From the NCBI GenBank assembly GCA_003193925.1, contig PSPG01000013.1, positions 1 to 47,040 of the forward strand: 47,040 nt of DNA. Reading direction: 5' to 3'. Both the position numbers and the translations under genes were made by a program. The stretch's first letter is position 1; every line of letters starts with the position of its first letter. Of this stretch, positions 36,001 through 45,300 are shown piece by piece. Origin of the DNA: Candidatus Thalassarchaeum betae. Lineage in GTDB: Archaea; Thermoplasmatota; Poseidoniia; Poseidoniales; Thalassarchaeaceae. The notes under the pieces were generated by a model that was given only the letters and a program-made list of their open reading frames with translations, did not search any database and was not told the DNA's origin.

Positions 36001-38740
36001 CCCTAGGGTCCAGCGTCCAGAGATTCCCGCCGTTGTAGGCATCGCCGATCCACCTGCGGTGCTCCATCTCCCAGCCGTCGGGCATCCCGTCGCCATCGGT
36101 ATCCGGGTTGGTGGGGTCGGTCGGACCGTCAGTGCCCCCGCCCGCGCCCGAGCCCAGCCACCCCTCGAGGTGGACCTGCTCGGCAAGCCTGCCAGTCTCC
36201 TCGTCGCAGATGTACTCGTGATTGAGGTAATGGCAGTCGAAGTTAGTCGAGTCGGCGAACCAGCCCCAGTACTCCTCGCCATCGGTGAGTCCATCGTCGT
36301 CCGAGTCAATGTCCCTCGGGTCGGTGCCGTTGAATCCGCCCGAGGTCGTGGATACGAACCTGTACTCGTCCAAGTTAGTCCAGTCTCTGTCGAACTCGAA
36401 GCCGTCGGAGGAGGTGAAATGGACGCCGTCTGCGTCGGCGTCGCGATAACGGTCGTGGGGATCAGTCGGGTCGAGGCCGTAGATGAACTCCCAGCCATCG
36501 GGCATACCGTCGAGGTCCGAGTCGCTGGACGTCGGATCGATCGGCATGATGTTCATATATCGGCCCGGTGAGATGCCTGCGAATACCCACAGATCCCCGG
36601 CGTGCTCCAGAGTGGTCAGGGAGGTGACCAAACCGGGGATCCTAGTAAGGTTGAGGTAAATGCCTAGGACGCCCGAATGGCCGCCTTCGAGGGCCCATGT
36701 CCCGTCTCTGGAGCCGATGACCACCATGCCGTTCATGGGCAGCACCGAGCGAACGTCGTTGGCGCCCTTGGCCCATCTGTCGATGTTGTACATCCTCTCG
36801 GAGTCGAAGGCCGTGTAAGGCATCTGAATCAGGAGGTCTAAGTCGAGCAGTTGCAGGCCTCCGGCGGTGCCTACCCAGATTCCAGTGACCTCCTCGACGC
36901 CGCCGACGGCGTCCAAGGGGCCGGCTAGTACCAGCGCGTTGACCACGGCGGACTTGGAGACGTCCAGCAGGTCCGCCCGCTGGACGAAATCCTCCGCGTT
37001 CTCGCGGTCAAAGACCCACCATGGGTCGCCGGCGGAGGCCGAACCGTCGGTGGTGTTCCAAGCGATGAGCCCGGCATCGGTCCCAACCAAGAGCAGTGGG
37101 CCTCGTCCCTCCATCGGCACATGCAAGGCCGTGTTGACCTCGGTGTTGGAGCCTGACAGCGTGTCGGCCATCGCGTCGTTGTACTCGGGCTCGCCGACCA
37201 GAGCGTCCTCGTCCTCGCCCTGATCCATCACAGTGACGGTCCAAACGGCAGAGTTCTGGCCGAACAGGATCAGGTCGAGGTCGCCACTGCCCGTCTGGAG
37301 GGCGAAGATGTTCTTGACGGGCCCGATGTCAGAGTGAGACATGGAGTCCATCACGGGCAGTCCGCTGTCGAGCGTGATGCAGTGCAATCCGAGGTTGGAG
37401 CCGATCAGCAGGAAGTCCGAGTCACCAGGGGACCATCGCATCATGGTGTACATCTCCATCCCCGAGGGCAATCCGTGCAGCGATGCGGAGCCCTCGAACG
37501 GGTCGACGGCGGAGATTCCGTATCTCGAGCCGATTAGCAGCCTGTCCCTCGCAGAGTCGGACAGCACGGTGTGGACCGCCCCGTCCACGAGCCCCGGGCT
37601 CGTGCCTTGGTCGAAGGAAATCACCCCCCCCTCGGAGTCCGAGGACGAAGTGCCTCTGAGACCAGGGGTGACCCAAGCCCCGTCGTCGAAGTGAACCATG
37701 TACTCCTCGTAGTTGCTGAAGGCCTCGCCCCAGTGGGCAGTGGAGATGGAGATGTCGGGGATCAGGAAGCCGTCCCTGTCGAGGTCCCATCCGTCCGAGT
37801 CGCTGTCCAGGATGGCGTCGCTGGAGTTCCGTGGGTCCAAGCCGTAGTGGACCTCCCAGCCGTCGGGTATCCCGTCCCCGGGGACGGCGAGTCCGATTGC
37901 AATCACCTCTGACCAGGTGTAGTAGTCCGAGTCTGCCTTGGTGGGGTCGCTCCCGAGCCAGCCGTTGTCTCCGGTTGCCCTCTCGACATCGCTCTGACAA
38001 GCATCTGGGCTAAGCCCAGCGATCTGCCCGGCGCACCAAAGCCCGTCTCTCTCTGTCAGCCAGTCGTCGGAGGTGCCGTACAGGTACTCCTCCGAGTTGG
38101 TGTAACGCTCACCGAGGTCGATGAATCCGTCTCGGTTGACGTCGAAGCCGTCACCGCAGCCGAAGCTGAAGTCCTCGCAGCGGTCGATGTCCTCGGTAGA
38201 GTCAGAGGGATCGAGGGGGTCGAACCACAGGCACTGCCATGCATTGGTTGCGTTCTGGTAGCCCAGTCCCCCCTCGGTGCACATATAGATCTCGTAACCG
38301 TCAGGCAGACCGTCACCGTCGGTGTCGGCATTTCGGGGGTCGAGGTACTCCCGGAGGCCAGAATCGGTCAGATGTGGCGGCTTGCCAGTCAGGGAGAGCC
38401 TGTCGAAGCACACGTCGAGGGTGTAGGGCCAGCAGAACTCGAGGAGGGCGCTGGCGCCGTCGTTGTCGTGATCGGACATGTTGTCGGTCCCGTTGGTGGG
38501 GTCCAAGCCCCTGACGCTGACCACCCCCGTGCTGGTCTCAATCAGTCTGACATCGCCGAATACCGACTCGTGCAAATCGGGTATTCTGTCGCCATCCTCG
38601 TCGGTGACAGGGGGGCCCCCTCTGTCCGCTGTAATCGGATCGGTCGATGAAACGGGTGACTGGGGGCGGGTCTGAGAGACGAAAGCCAAACCTCCGAGGA
38701 GCAGGAGTGTCATGAGTAGCGCTGTCTGCTTGCGACGCAT
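33020..38740 (-). CDS. Giant secreted protein with TSP3-like calcium repeats and a beta-propeller
   Basis: A 1906-residue protein with a signal peptide (MRRKQTALLMTLLLLGGLAF). About fourteen Asp-rich repeats of the thrombospondin type 3 kind are visible, such as DTDGDGLPDGYE, DSDLDGMPDGWEFIYGLDP and NDSDGDMMPDFYEYYRGW; they should bind calcium. They lie on both sides of a repeat-free block (residues about 380-733) with seven blade-like motifs. No TM helix or sorting signal is present at the C-terminus, so the protein is either released or held by calcium or a partner. GAGGT lies 5 bases before the ATG, so this gene probably has a Shine-Dalgarno leader. It is probably adhesive or matrix-forming; the ligand is unknown. 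Confidence 0.88.
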   Translation of the reverse strand: MRRKQTALLMTLLLLGGLAFVSQTRPQSPVSSTDPITADRGGPPVTDEDGDRIPDLHESVFGDVRLIETSTGVVSVRGLDPTNGTDNMSDHDNDGASALLEFCWPYTLDVCFDRLSLTGKPPHLTDSGLREYLDPRNADTDGDGLPDGYEIYMCTEGGLGYQNATNAWQCLWFDPLDPSDSTEDIDRCEDFSFGCGDGFDVNRDGFIDLGERYTNSEEYLYGTSDDWLTERDGLWCAGQIAGLSPDACQSDVERATGDNGWLGSDPTKADSDYYTWSEVIAIGLAVPGDGIPDGWEVHYGLDPRNSSDAILDSDSDGWDLDRDGFLIPDISISTAHWGEAFSNYEEYMVHFDDGAWVTPGLRGTSSSDSEGGVISFDQGTSPGLVDGAVHTVLSDSARDRLLIGSRYGISAVDPFEGSASLHGLPSGMEMYTMMRWSPGDSDFLLIGSNLGLHCITLDSGLPVMDSMSHSDIGPVKNIFALQTGSGDLDLILFGQNSAVWTVTVMDQGEDEDALVGEPEYNDAMADTLSGSNTEVNTALHVPMEGRGPLLLVGTDAGLIAWNTTDGSASAGDPWWVFDRENAEDFVQRADLLDVSKSAVVNALVLAGPLDAVGGVEEVTGIWVGTAGGLQLLDLDLLIQMPYTAFDSERMYNIDRWAKGANDVRSVLPMNGMVVIGSRDGTWALEGGHSGVLGIYLNLTRIPGLVTSLTTLEHAGDLWVFAGISPGRYMNIMPIDPTSSDSDLDGMPDGWEFIYGLDPTDPHDRYRDADADGVHFTSSDGFEFDRDWTNLDEYRFVSTTSGGFNGTDPRDIDSDDDGLTDGEEYWGWFADSTNFDCHYLNHEYICDEETGRLAEQVHLEGWLGSGAGGGTDGPTDPTNPDTDGDGMPDGWEMEHRRWIGDAYNGGNLWTLDPRDPTDKDEDADGDGLSNLCEYMWGNLLETVLREGLPTHGETAEAATNWTKTDPNNIDSDGDSLPDGWEARYTCTWNRDNAGINPLNGSDYLNNPDGDGFDINHDGVLDLEERLVNWLEYHLKSEILYGDQSASGMAYPENFTTQLWNETWLDSADDSFGHFTSPAYRSLVNGTTPRDVGAANPLSADSDRDGMPDGWEFYYARWSLFDQQWTLNPVDERDRLGDPDGDGMNNWEEYNVIDGNLSETDELITVPQFYLLSVGGELLASPWLSAESAASFGMFLSDEQVNKSGRTADPNDPDTDGDGLLDGIELIFTRWNSTDKVWTLNPLVAGDGNYDSDRDGITDLVELNLTLNNPANGGLSPPDAPRMWEEAEQLDPDESVNRVYRILFNKEGRAQLAIAQFQEWQQGMPAKPVISALLGASDPNSEDTDRDGMSDGYEYWFTEWNLEENIWEMNLLTDNDIHTDSDDDSFDCNNDGHISDSESYDNLAEYDARVYGKRSAIDTIPNGTGLVSYGADAVTAQIEENGMTYEAAFGQLYVLFSTKSLVSAERAGLINEIDADTFNYSLAGVSDPTDSDSDRDGIPDGWEFCYSIYGEFLPVNAYRWSMNPINPLDVAYDPDADGWYDRNWGDVPAEQGTWEDRQFTPAAVDQQIGQGFLELYFTNLMEYENGTLPLDPDSDDDSMVMNPIMQSGAVIGYVQDTNLSDGREVFKYGTNPLDNDSDGDMMPDFYEYYRGWNEANDNWSSYLKISVVWQQITATNWKPVNISGVNIARPELDWVWFTHDATDPSDAGQDADNDGGWDCSSGSCIYVPYNNFQEYYGLVNASLASPTLVRQANLYDCSGSIVHEWWQLRESLLGTCSGSAALSSNYFRMYRANNADMLYALIVNDNDGDYEDIDTSDDEVLVNGAWTDEYHRFAGDQYHLPNTGLGEYVYGWWQIDIDGDQIADGTDPTNWDTDGDWLNDFFEIEDDMLDGVRGNSGSPIRYDDRTTS
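36540..37600 (-). other. Region encoding a probable seven-bladed beta-propeller
   Basis: Within the giant secreted protein, seven similar strand motifs recur about every 45-60 residues: LLIGSRYGISAVD, LLIGSNLGLHCITL, ILFGQNSAVWTVTV, LLVGTDAGLIAWN, IWVGTAGGLQLLD, VVIGSRDGTWALEG and WVFAGISPGRYMNIM. The pattern of a hydrophobic strand, Gly-Ser/Thr turn, then a second strand is that of two-component-regulator-type or PQQ-like propeller blades. Seven copies suggest a closed propeller. Confidence 0.55.
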
Positions 38741-38933
38741 GATATGACCTCGTCTAGACGGATTCGAGCGCCCTTGGCTGACTTATGATGATGATGGAGC
38801 GCCGTTCGGACACGTTGCGGTCACACACACGCGACGGCAGAGCCGTCGGAAGCCCTGAATCACAGTCGGAGAACCTAGCGGACGGATTCATTCAAGGGGG
38901 GCGATTGGCCGGATGCTCTCGATTACCGTGGGA
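38741..38933. promoter_or_regulatory. Divergent intergenic region with a perfect hairpin
   Basis: This 193-base gap separates the giant secreted protein gene from the MBL-fold gene. CGACGGC (38832-38838) and GCCGTCG (38842-38848) form a perfect 7-bp inverted repeat with a 3-base spacer, preceded by an ACAC run. It could be an operator for one or both genes. I find no convincing TATA box for either gene, no tRNA and no other gene. Confidence 0.35.
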
Positions 38934-39746
38934 ATGGAGATTACTCATCTCGGCTCGGGTAGCAGAGGCAACTCGACGCTGCTGAAATCAGGTAGCACCC
39001 GAGTTCTGGTGGATTGCGGATTCTCGCTGCGCCAGATGGAAATTAGATTGGGGCTAGTGGGTGTCGAACCAACTTCGATAGACGGTATCCTCGTCACTCA
39101 TCACCACGCTGACCACTCGCGTTCGGCGATGCGTGCTGCTAAGCTGTGGGGCGCGAGCCTGCATGCCAATCTGGGGACGGCGTCGAGGATGGGGTGGGGG
39201 CCGATCTCCGAGTGCAGGACCTTCGGGGACTTGGAGAGGATCAGCATCTCGGACGATCTCAGCCTGCTACCGATCCCAGTGCCTCACGAGGATGCTGACA
39301 ACGTCGCCGTGATCGCCACCAACGGCGACGGGCGCAGAGCTGGCATCGTGACCGACCTCGGTGAGCCTACGGTCGAGCTGAAGAGGCATCTGAGCGGATG
39401 CAGCCACGTCTCCGTCGAGGCGAATTACGATCTCCGGCGTCTGATGAGCGGGCCCTACCCCGAATCGCTCAAGAGGAGGATTTCAAGCAGGGGAGGCCAC
39501 CTCTCGAACTCTCAGACGGCCGAGATGCTCGCCGAGATACTGCACCCGGCCCTAGACAGCATCGTGCTGTGCCACCTGTCTGAGAAGAACAACGCCCCGC
39601 ATCTGGCTGAGAGCGAAGTGCTTCTGCACATCGGCGATCGCTACTCGGGGGACCTGTCGATCTCGAAACAGGACGGACCGGAGTTCAGCCATTGGCTGGG
39701 TCAGGTGGAGCCCGAGGGGGGGGTGAGGCGGCTTAGTGTCCCATGA
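38934..39746 (+). CDS. MBL-fold metal-dependent hydrolase (YycJ-like)
   Basis: A 270-residue metallo-beta-lactamase-fold protein from the ATG at 38934 (MEITHLGSGSRGNS). Motifs include VDCGFSLRQ, the metal site THHHADH, a later metal ligand in IPVPHEDAD and SVEANYD, the segment GGHLSNSQTAEML, and LCHLSEKNNAP near the C-terminus. This combination is that of the YycJ/WalJ group, whose members are single-stranded DNA exonuclease-like or phosphodiesterase-like. Seven upstream codons are dropped because the family begins with this strand. The 3' end overlaps the convergent STAND gene by 14 bases. Confidence 0.87.
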   Translation: MEITHLGSGSRGNSTLLKSGSTRVLVDCGFSLRQMEIRLGLVGVEPTSIDGILVTHHHADHSRSAMRAAKLWGASLHANLGTASRMGWGPISECRTFGDLERISISDDLSLLPIPVPHEDADNVAVIATNGDGRRAGIVTDLGEPTVELKRHLSGCSHVSVEANYDLRRLMSGPYPESLKRRISSRGGHLSNSQTAEMLAEILHPALDSIVLCHLSEKNNAPHLAESEVLLHIGDRYSGDLSISKQDGPEFSHWLGQVEPEGGVRRLSVP

Positions 39747-42261
39747 CCGCTCTGTGGACAGCGGTCTGCACCTCTCTCATACTGTCGACAGCGCCGAGCT
39801 CCCTGAAGACGGAAAGTGAGCGCTGCAGGTACTCCATCTTCTGCGAGCGGTCGCTCTCGACCTCGCCCAGCCGGGCGAGCAACTCGCCTTGGAGCATCCT
39901 GAAGTCGTTCGCCTCGGCCAGAGCGAGTCCGTCAAGGTAGTGCTCTGCAGCCTCCCCCCCGCGACCGGCGTCACCCAGCACCTGACCCAGTAGAATCTGG
40001 ACCTCGACGGCGCTGTGCGGATCGGCTTGCTCTGAGAGGATCTCGAGGGCCCCGGAGTAGTATTGCATCGCGAGCTCGTTCTCCTTCGCTCGGGCGTAGT
40101 ACCTCCCCAAGACAGCCCGAGCGCGTGCGTGCAGGATGTCCACGCCCTTGTCCTCGGTCTCCTCGAAGGCGACCATTGCGTGATCTCTGGCTCGGTCGAG
40201 CTCGCCCATCTCCAAGAAGGCGGTTGCGAGGCTGATGCGCGCGTCGCACAGCTCCGGGTCATCCTCGGACTCGAGCAGTTTCTCGACGTTGCCGTAGACC
40301 TCGAGAGCGTGGCGGTCGTCCTTCCTGCGTCGGAAAATGTAACCCATGTTGTTGTAGGAGCGTGCAGCGCCTACGGCATCCCTCATCGCGATCTGGATCT
40401 CCAGCGCCTTGCGGTGCAGCTCCAGGGCGTCGTCCATCGCACCGCGCTTGACGGCGATGTCGGCTCGGGCCGACAACAGGCGAGCAAGTATCTTGCTCAT
40501 CTTGTGCCTGCGCGCGAGCGCGACAGCGCCATCGTACTCGACCTCGGCCTCGTCCCATCGACCCTGAATGGACAGGATGTCGCCTCGCAGCTCCTTGATC
40601 ACACACCAGCTTCTAGGTCCGTAGCCCTCGCGCTCGAGCGGCCTGAGGATCCCAAGCAGCTCGGTGTGTCCCGCGCTGACGAGATTGTGGCCCTCGGCGG
40701 TGAGAACCTCGGCGAGGGTGTCGGTGTCTCCGGATTCGTTGAGATGGTGGATGTACTCTATCCTCTCGGCTGCGCTGCCGCGACGGGAACGGTACCAGAC
40801 GGTGGCGTTGGCGTGGAGCTCCTGGCGCAGTGACTCATTCATTGATCGAGTCAGGAACTCCCTGACTAGGTCATGGACGTCGTAGTTCTCGCTGTCAGCC
40901 TGGCGTGCGAGGCCCTTCTCGACGAGGCCGTCCAGAAGGTCAGTCTCGGCCTCGACCCCACTGATGGCCTCGAGGGGCATCGGCTCGCGGAACACGGCGA
41001 TGGAGCCAAGCAGCCTCTTCTCAGAACCCGATAGTCGACTGAAGATCTCCTGCTCGACGAAGGCCTCCAGCGTTGCGTGGAAAGTCTCTCCGACGTTTCC
41101 CCGGTTGATGAGCTCCAGTACCAGCGGATGCCCCCTCGAGAGCGTGTAGATGTGCAGGAACTGGACCATATCGAGATCCGGCATGGCCGTCAGAATCTGC
41201 CGGCTGGAATCCTGATCCAGACCCTCTAGGGGCATGACCAGAGTCACTATGCGACCGGTGGAGTCCGACTCGGGGACGACCATCCTGAATGAGCGGGAGA
41301 ACATCACCAGACCCACGTCTTCGAACTCCGGGATCCTCAGGGTGAGTGACCTCAGGGCGGAGATCAGCGTCTCGTCGCCGACCTTGTGCAGGTCGTCTAT
41401 CACGATCAGCGAGGGAGAGTCCTGCAATCCCTCGAGAATCAGATTGACCGCCATAGACGCCTTGGGCACCGGAGTGGCGGCGAGGTAATCTGAGAGATCG
41501 TTGTAGCCCATGGCCGACAGCCACTCCGAGGTGGCTTCCAGGAAGGCTCGCGAGCCCTCCCAGTCCTGGCAGCGGTGATACAGGAGGTTCCGCCTGTGAG
41601 TGAAGCCCTCGAGCAGCTTGCCGGCTAGGGCCGTCTTCCCTATGCCGGCGATTCCCGGCACAAGTATGGAGCTGGATTGGTCCTCGAGCAGAGCGACCAT
41701 GTTCTCCAGCTCGTTCGCCCTGCCGAAGAAGCGGCGGGTCTTCGGCAGGTCGTTCAGCGACGTGACGAGCTGCTTCTCGATGTGCTTGGACAGGTCCCTC
41801 TCAATCAGTTCGGCCGAGAGCGTTGATAGGTCGACGGTCCCGGTCTCATCGAGGTATCTCAGGAAGTCGACGTGCCTCAGAGGCAGGTCAGTCGCCTCGA
41901 GCGCCTGAGCGAGCTCGAGCATCTCGGAGCGGCCGTCGGGGTGCACCAGACGGACCGGCTGGGTGCTCACCTTGGACCAGATGTCGTCTGCGATGTTGGC
42001 GCCGTCCTCGGTCAGGAAGTACGCCTTCCTCTTGCGAGACACCCCGGTAACGTGGGCCTGTCTCTCGATCAGGTGCCCCTGCTCCCTCATCCCGGCTATC
42101 GCCCTAGGGACGTTCGAGCGGGCTATGGCCACGGCGTTGGCGATTCCCATCTGGGACAGAGCGAACGGGACCTCGACCTTGTCGGCGTGGTCGACGTAAT
42201 CACGCAGGTGCAGGAGGATTCTCTCCTGAACCCCTGGCCGGGGCACGGCTATGGCGGACAC
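39733..42261 (-). CDS. wHTH-STAND NTPase-TPR regulator
   Basis: About 842 residues from the GTG at 42261. Residues about 1-110 are a winged-helix DNA-binding domain with IANAVAIARSNVPRAIAGMR and AYFLTEDG. A STAND-type ATPase follows: RRFFGRANELENMVALLED, Walker A VPGIAGIGKTALAGKL (near residue 205) and Walker B SLIVIDDLHKV (near 283). The C-terminal half (about 540-820) is TPR-like, with GAARSYNNMGYIFRRRKDD and ARAVLGRYYARAKENELAMQ. Such proteins are ligand-triggered switches; MalT-like members regulate transcription and others act in phage defence. The DNA-binding domain favours transcription. A TATA-like box 27 bases before the GTG makes this start preferable to a TTG at 42288. Confidence 0.87.
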   Translation of the reverse strand: MSAIAVPRPGVQERILLHLRDYVDHADKVEVPFALSQMGIANAVAIARSNVPRAIAGMREQGHLIERQAHVTGVSRKRKAYFLTEDGANIADDIWSKVSTQPVRLVHPDGRSEMLELAQALEATDLPLRHVDFLRYLDETGTVDLSTLSAELIERDLSKHIEKQLVTSLNDLPKTRRFFGRANELENMVALLEDQSSSILVPGIAGIGKTALAGKLLEGFTHRRNLLYHRCQDWEGSRAFLEATSEWLSAMGYNDLSDYLAATPVPKASMAVNLILEGLQDSPSLIVIDDLHKVGDETLISALRSLTLRIPEFEDVGLVMFSRSFRMVVPESDSTGRIVTLVMPLEGLDQDSSRQILTAMPDLDMVQFLHIYTLSRGHPLVLELINRGNVGETFHATLEAFVEQEIFSRLSGSEKRLLGSIAVFREPMPLEAISGVEAETDLLDGLVEKGLARQADSENYDVHDLVREFLTRSMNESLRQELHANATVWYRSRRGSAAERIEYIHHLNESGDTDTLAEVLTAEGHNLVSAGHTELLGILRPLEREGYGPRSWCVIKELRGDILSIQGRWDEAEVEYDGAVALARRHKMSKILARLLSARADIAVKRGAMDDALELHRKALEIQIAMRDAVGAARSYNNMGYIFRRRKDDRHALEVYGNVEKLLESEDDPELCDARISLATAFLEMGELDRARDHAMVAFEETEDKGVDILHARARAVLGRYYARAKENELAMQYYSGALEILSEQADPHSAVEVQILLGQVLGDAGRGGEAAEHYLDGLALAEANDFRMLQGELLARLGEVESDRSQKMEYLQRSLSVFRELGAVDSMREVQTAVHRAVMGH

Positions 42262-42283
42262 GCACCGCGAGCGTAATCGTCCA

Positions 42284-42292
42284 CTCAATAAT
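42284..42292 (-). promoter_or_regulatory. TATA-like box for the STAND regulator gene
   Basis: The minus strand reads ATTATTGAG, centred 27 bases before the GTG at 42261, in the short gap after the beta-helix gene. It suggests an independent leaderless transcript. Confidence 0.5.
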
Positions 42293-42318
42293 GTTGGTGA
42301 GACACGGGTGGGCCCGGC

Positions 42319-45300
42319 TCACGCGTCAGAGTGATCCGGATCGGGCACCCACTCCCCCTCCTCGGGGTCCCAGAGCCATCCGGGGTGCTCTTCGTGCTTC
42401 TGCAGCCTTGACTCGGGCTCAGGTGGGGGCTCCTCTCTAATGCCAGGTTCCGCGTAAGGCTCCTTGGCCCACGCGTAGGCGTCCTCCTCGGCCTCCTCCT
42501 TGACCTCAGAGGTACCGTCGAACTCCTCGTCCTCCTCGTCCTCCAGTTCGACGAAGAAGTAGACGAATCCGCCGATGGCTGCGATTAAGACCAACAGGAT
42601 GAGGATGATCGTGCCCATTCCCAACCCGCCTCCCCCAGAGTCGCCCACACTGATTGTGTAATCCGCGCTCTCAAAGGAGTTGCCGCCGTACTTGAAGACA
42701 GGAGTGGCCGAGCCGTCTATCCTAGAGGCCGGGATTCCCAGTGACCAGGTCGAATCTGCGCCCACGAGGGTGTTGTTGACGTTGTTCCCGGAGATGGTCA
42801 CGGAGACCGTCTTGCCGGGGAGTCCGATTCCCGTGAAGACCGCTACTCCGCCAGAGGGCAGCATGTCGTCCTCGGGCGGCGTGATCTGGAACTCCAAGCC
42901 TACGACAGTGAAGGTGATGGGCGCGGAGTTGATCTTCGAGCCGTACGTGTCTGTAGCCACGAAGACGACGTTCTCGAGGGTCCAAGTCGCTATGTCGATG
43001 TCGTAGAAGAACATGGAGACCGGGTTGTAGATCGCCATTCCGTTCATGCCGACGTTAATCACCATGCCGAAGTGGTCGTCGGAGTCACGTGCCTCATCGT
43101 CGTACACGGCGAGGATGAGCTCTTGGCCGGGGTCTGGGTCCTCGAAGTAGTCGAGCAGGTTGATCTCGGCCCTCGTGCAGCGGTCCTGGGCCTGCGAGTT
43201 GGTCTCGCAGAACAGGGTGATTTCGCTGCTCCAGCCCGACGGGTCGAAAGTGGGCGGGTTGTTGTCCGCGTCGGGCGGGTTGTCGGCGACGATGAACATC
43301 TCAGTCCAATCGCTGTAGTCATAGCCGTCGTAAGAGCGGAATCGGATCAGGTACTGATGGTCATGCATCAGCTGCGTCGAGTCCCATGCCAGCGACCAAG
43401 CGCCACTCGGAGCGAAATCAGTCACCGAGGTGGAGTAGACCATCAGGTAGTTGTTGACGACGTCCTGGACCTCGATGTCGACTCTGGAGACCGAACCGTC
43501 GTTGTCCCGGGCGACGCCCTCGAACACGGTTTCCTCCGAAACTGATAGCCTCTGCCCGTCCTGTGGCGAGATGACGCTGATGAACGGCGGGCTGTTCGAG
43601 TTGTCGATGGTCAGCGTGAGGACCGCGGGAATGCATTCGTCCACCACGCTCTCGCAGAAGTCCGTGTCAGACGCCCAGACGGTGAATGTGTAGGTGGCGA
43701 TATCGCGAGGCTGGCCGCTGAAGTCCCAAGTCCAGCTCCACTCAGCGCCTCCTTCGGTCGGGGTCGTGACGAGGAAACTGGGGCCCTCGATCTGGAAGTA
43801 GATGTCCTGGATGTCGACGCTACACTGCATCGGGCAGCCGTAGTGGTCGAAGGCAGTGCCCTCGAAGGTAACGGTGCCCTCCGAGTGCGTCGAGAAGGAG
43901 CTCGGGGAGGTGACCGAGATGGTGGGGGGCTGGGTGTTGAGTTTGATGCTTCTGGAGATGATCGGGCTGTAGTCGATGCCGTCGAACGCCCTGAACTCGA
44001 AGACGTAGTCGCCCTCCTCCCGGTTGCTCATGTCGATCGCGTAGTACCACGAGCTGAACGGCCTGTTCGTCTTAGTGACCTGCCCCTCGGCCATGCCACT
44101 GGTGTCCACGGCGAGCCCTGCGTTACTCCACTCACTGGTGAACGGGTCCCTGACCTGTACCTCGTGGACGTAGCCCCCCTGGTCCCACTGAGCCAGCTCG
44201 TCGGTGGCGTAAACCCCCGCCAACTGCCCGTCGTGGGCGCTGCCGGTGACGTTCACTATCCTGCGGTAGGAGTGGCCGTCCGACTGCGTGACGGAGACCG
44301 TCGGACCCAGGTTGACGAGGTTGATGGTGTCCTGCAGGGTTGAGTCCACCAGCGTGAAATCGCTCCTGTCGTAGCCGAAGCCGAACCTGTATGCTGTGTA
44401 GTAGTAGCGGGACAGCTCCCGGGTTCCGGCCGCGGTGTCGCAGTCCTCGTCGGCGGTGTCTATGGTGAGATCGCCGTCATTGTCGATCCCGTCGGAGCAC
44501 GAGTCCTCGTACTCGTCATCGGCGAAGTGGTCAGGATTGTCGCCCCCCGCGAGCCCTCTGAAATCGAGATGGAAGTCCGATGGAAGGGCGACCCACGGGG
44601 TGTAACCGTCGCTCTCGGTGTAAAGGGAGTAGAGGTCGTTGCCCAGAGCGTCCTCGATGAGCACGTTCGCATCTGTGACGCGCTCGCCGTTGACCAATGT
44701 CTGGAAGCGAACCATCTCTGCTCGCCGGACCTGAACTGTAGCGGGTGCGGTTGTGGTCTCAATGTAGATCTTCGTGCGATCGAGATTTGACAGATTTGCG
44801 AAGGTGAACGTGGTCGAGTTGTTGTCCATGTTCAACGCCAGGGGGAAATTCCTGGGCGTCAGGTCGGCGCAGTTGGGGCAGTCCTGGACGAATGTCGTGA
44901 CGATGTTCGTCTGGAAGTCGTTGGCATGATATGCCTGTGGGCCGGACCAGGACAACAGGGCGGGGTACTCGTCGGGAGGCGGGCTCGGAATATACTCCGA
45001 CTGCACGGTTATCGAGCTCTTGGTGACATTGTACGTCATCCCGACTCCCGACCACGTGTTCTGCGAGAAGAAGCCGAGAGTACCGTACTGCTGCGAGCCG
45101 GCGTAGCCATCATCATATTGCTTGACTATCACACCTGTGCCTGGTACGTTGAAGGTGTTCCGCCGGATGTCCAGAAGCGCGCCCACCGCCCTGATTCCAT
45201 CGGCGTCTCCAGAATCGGGGATGTTGATCGTGTTGTCGTACATCGTGACACCGGTCCTGTAGGCGTGGACCGCAGGGCAGGTGAAGTCACCGTCCCAGTC

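Noticed and set aside
35497-36498. A 333-codon minus-strand frame rich in Thr, Ser and Pro
   Set aside because: It is an alternative reading frame of the Asp-rich repeats in the giant secreted gene, which explains its length and composition.
33020-38740. Periodic DNA repeats that could suggest a CRISPR array or tandem repeat
   Set aside because: The periodicity comes from Asp/Gly-rich protein repeats of uneven spacing in one open frame; there are no equal-length direct repeats with unique spacers.
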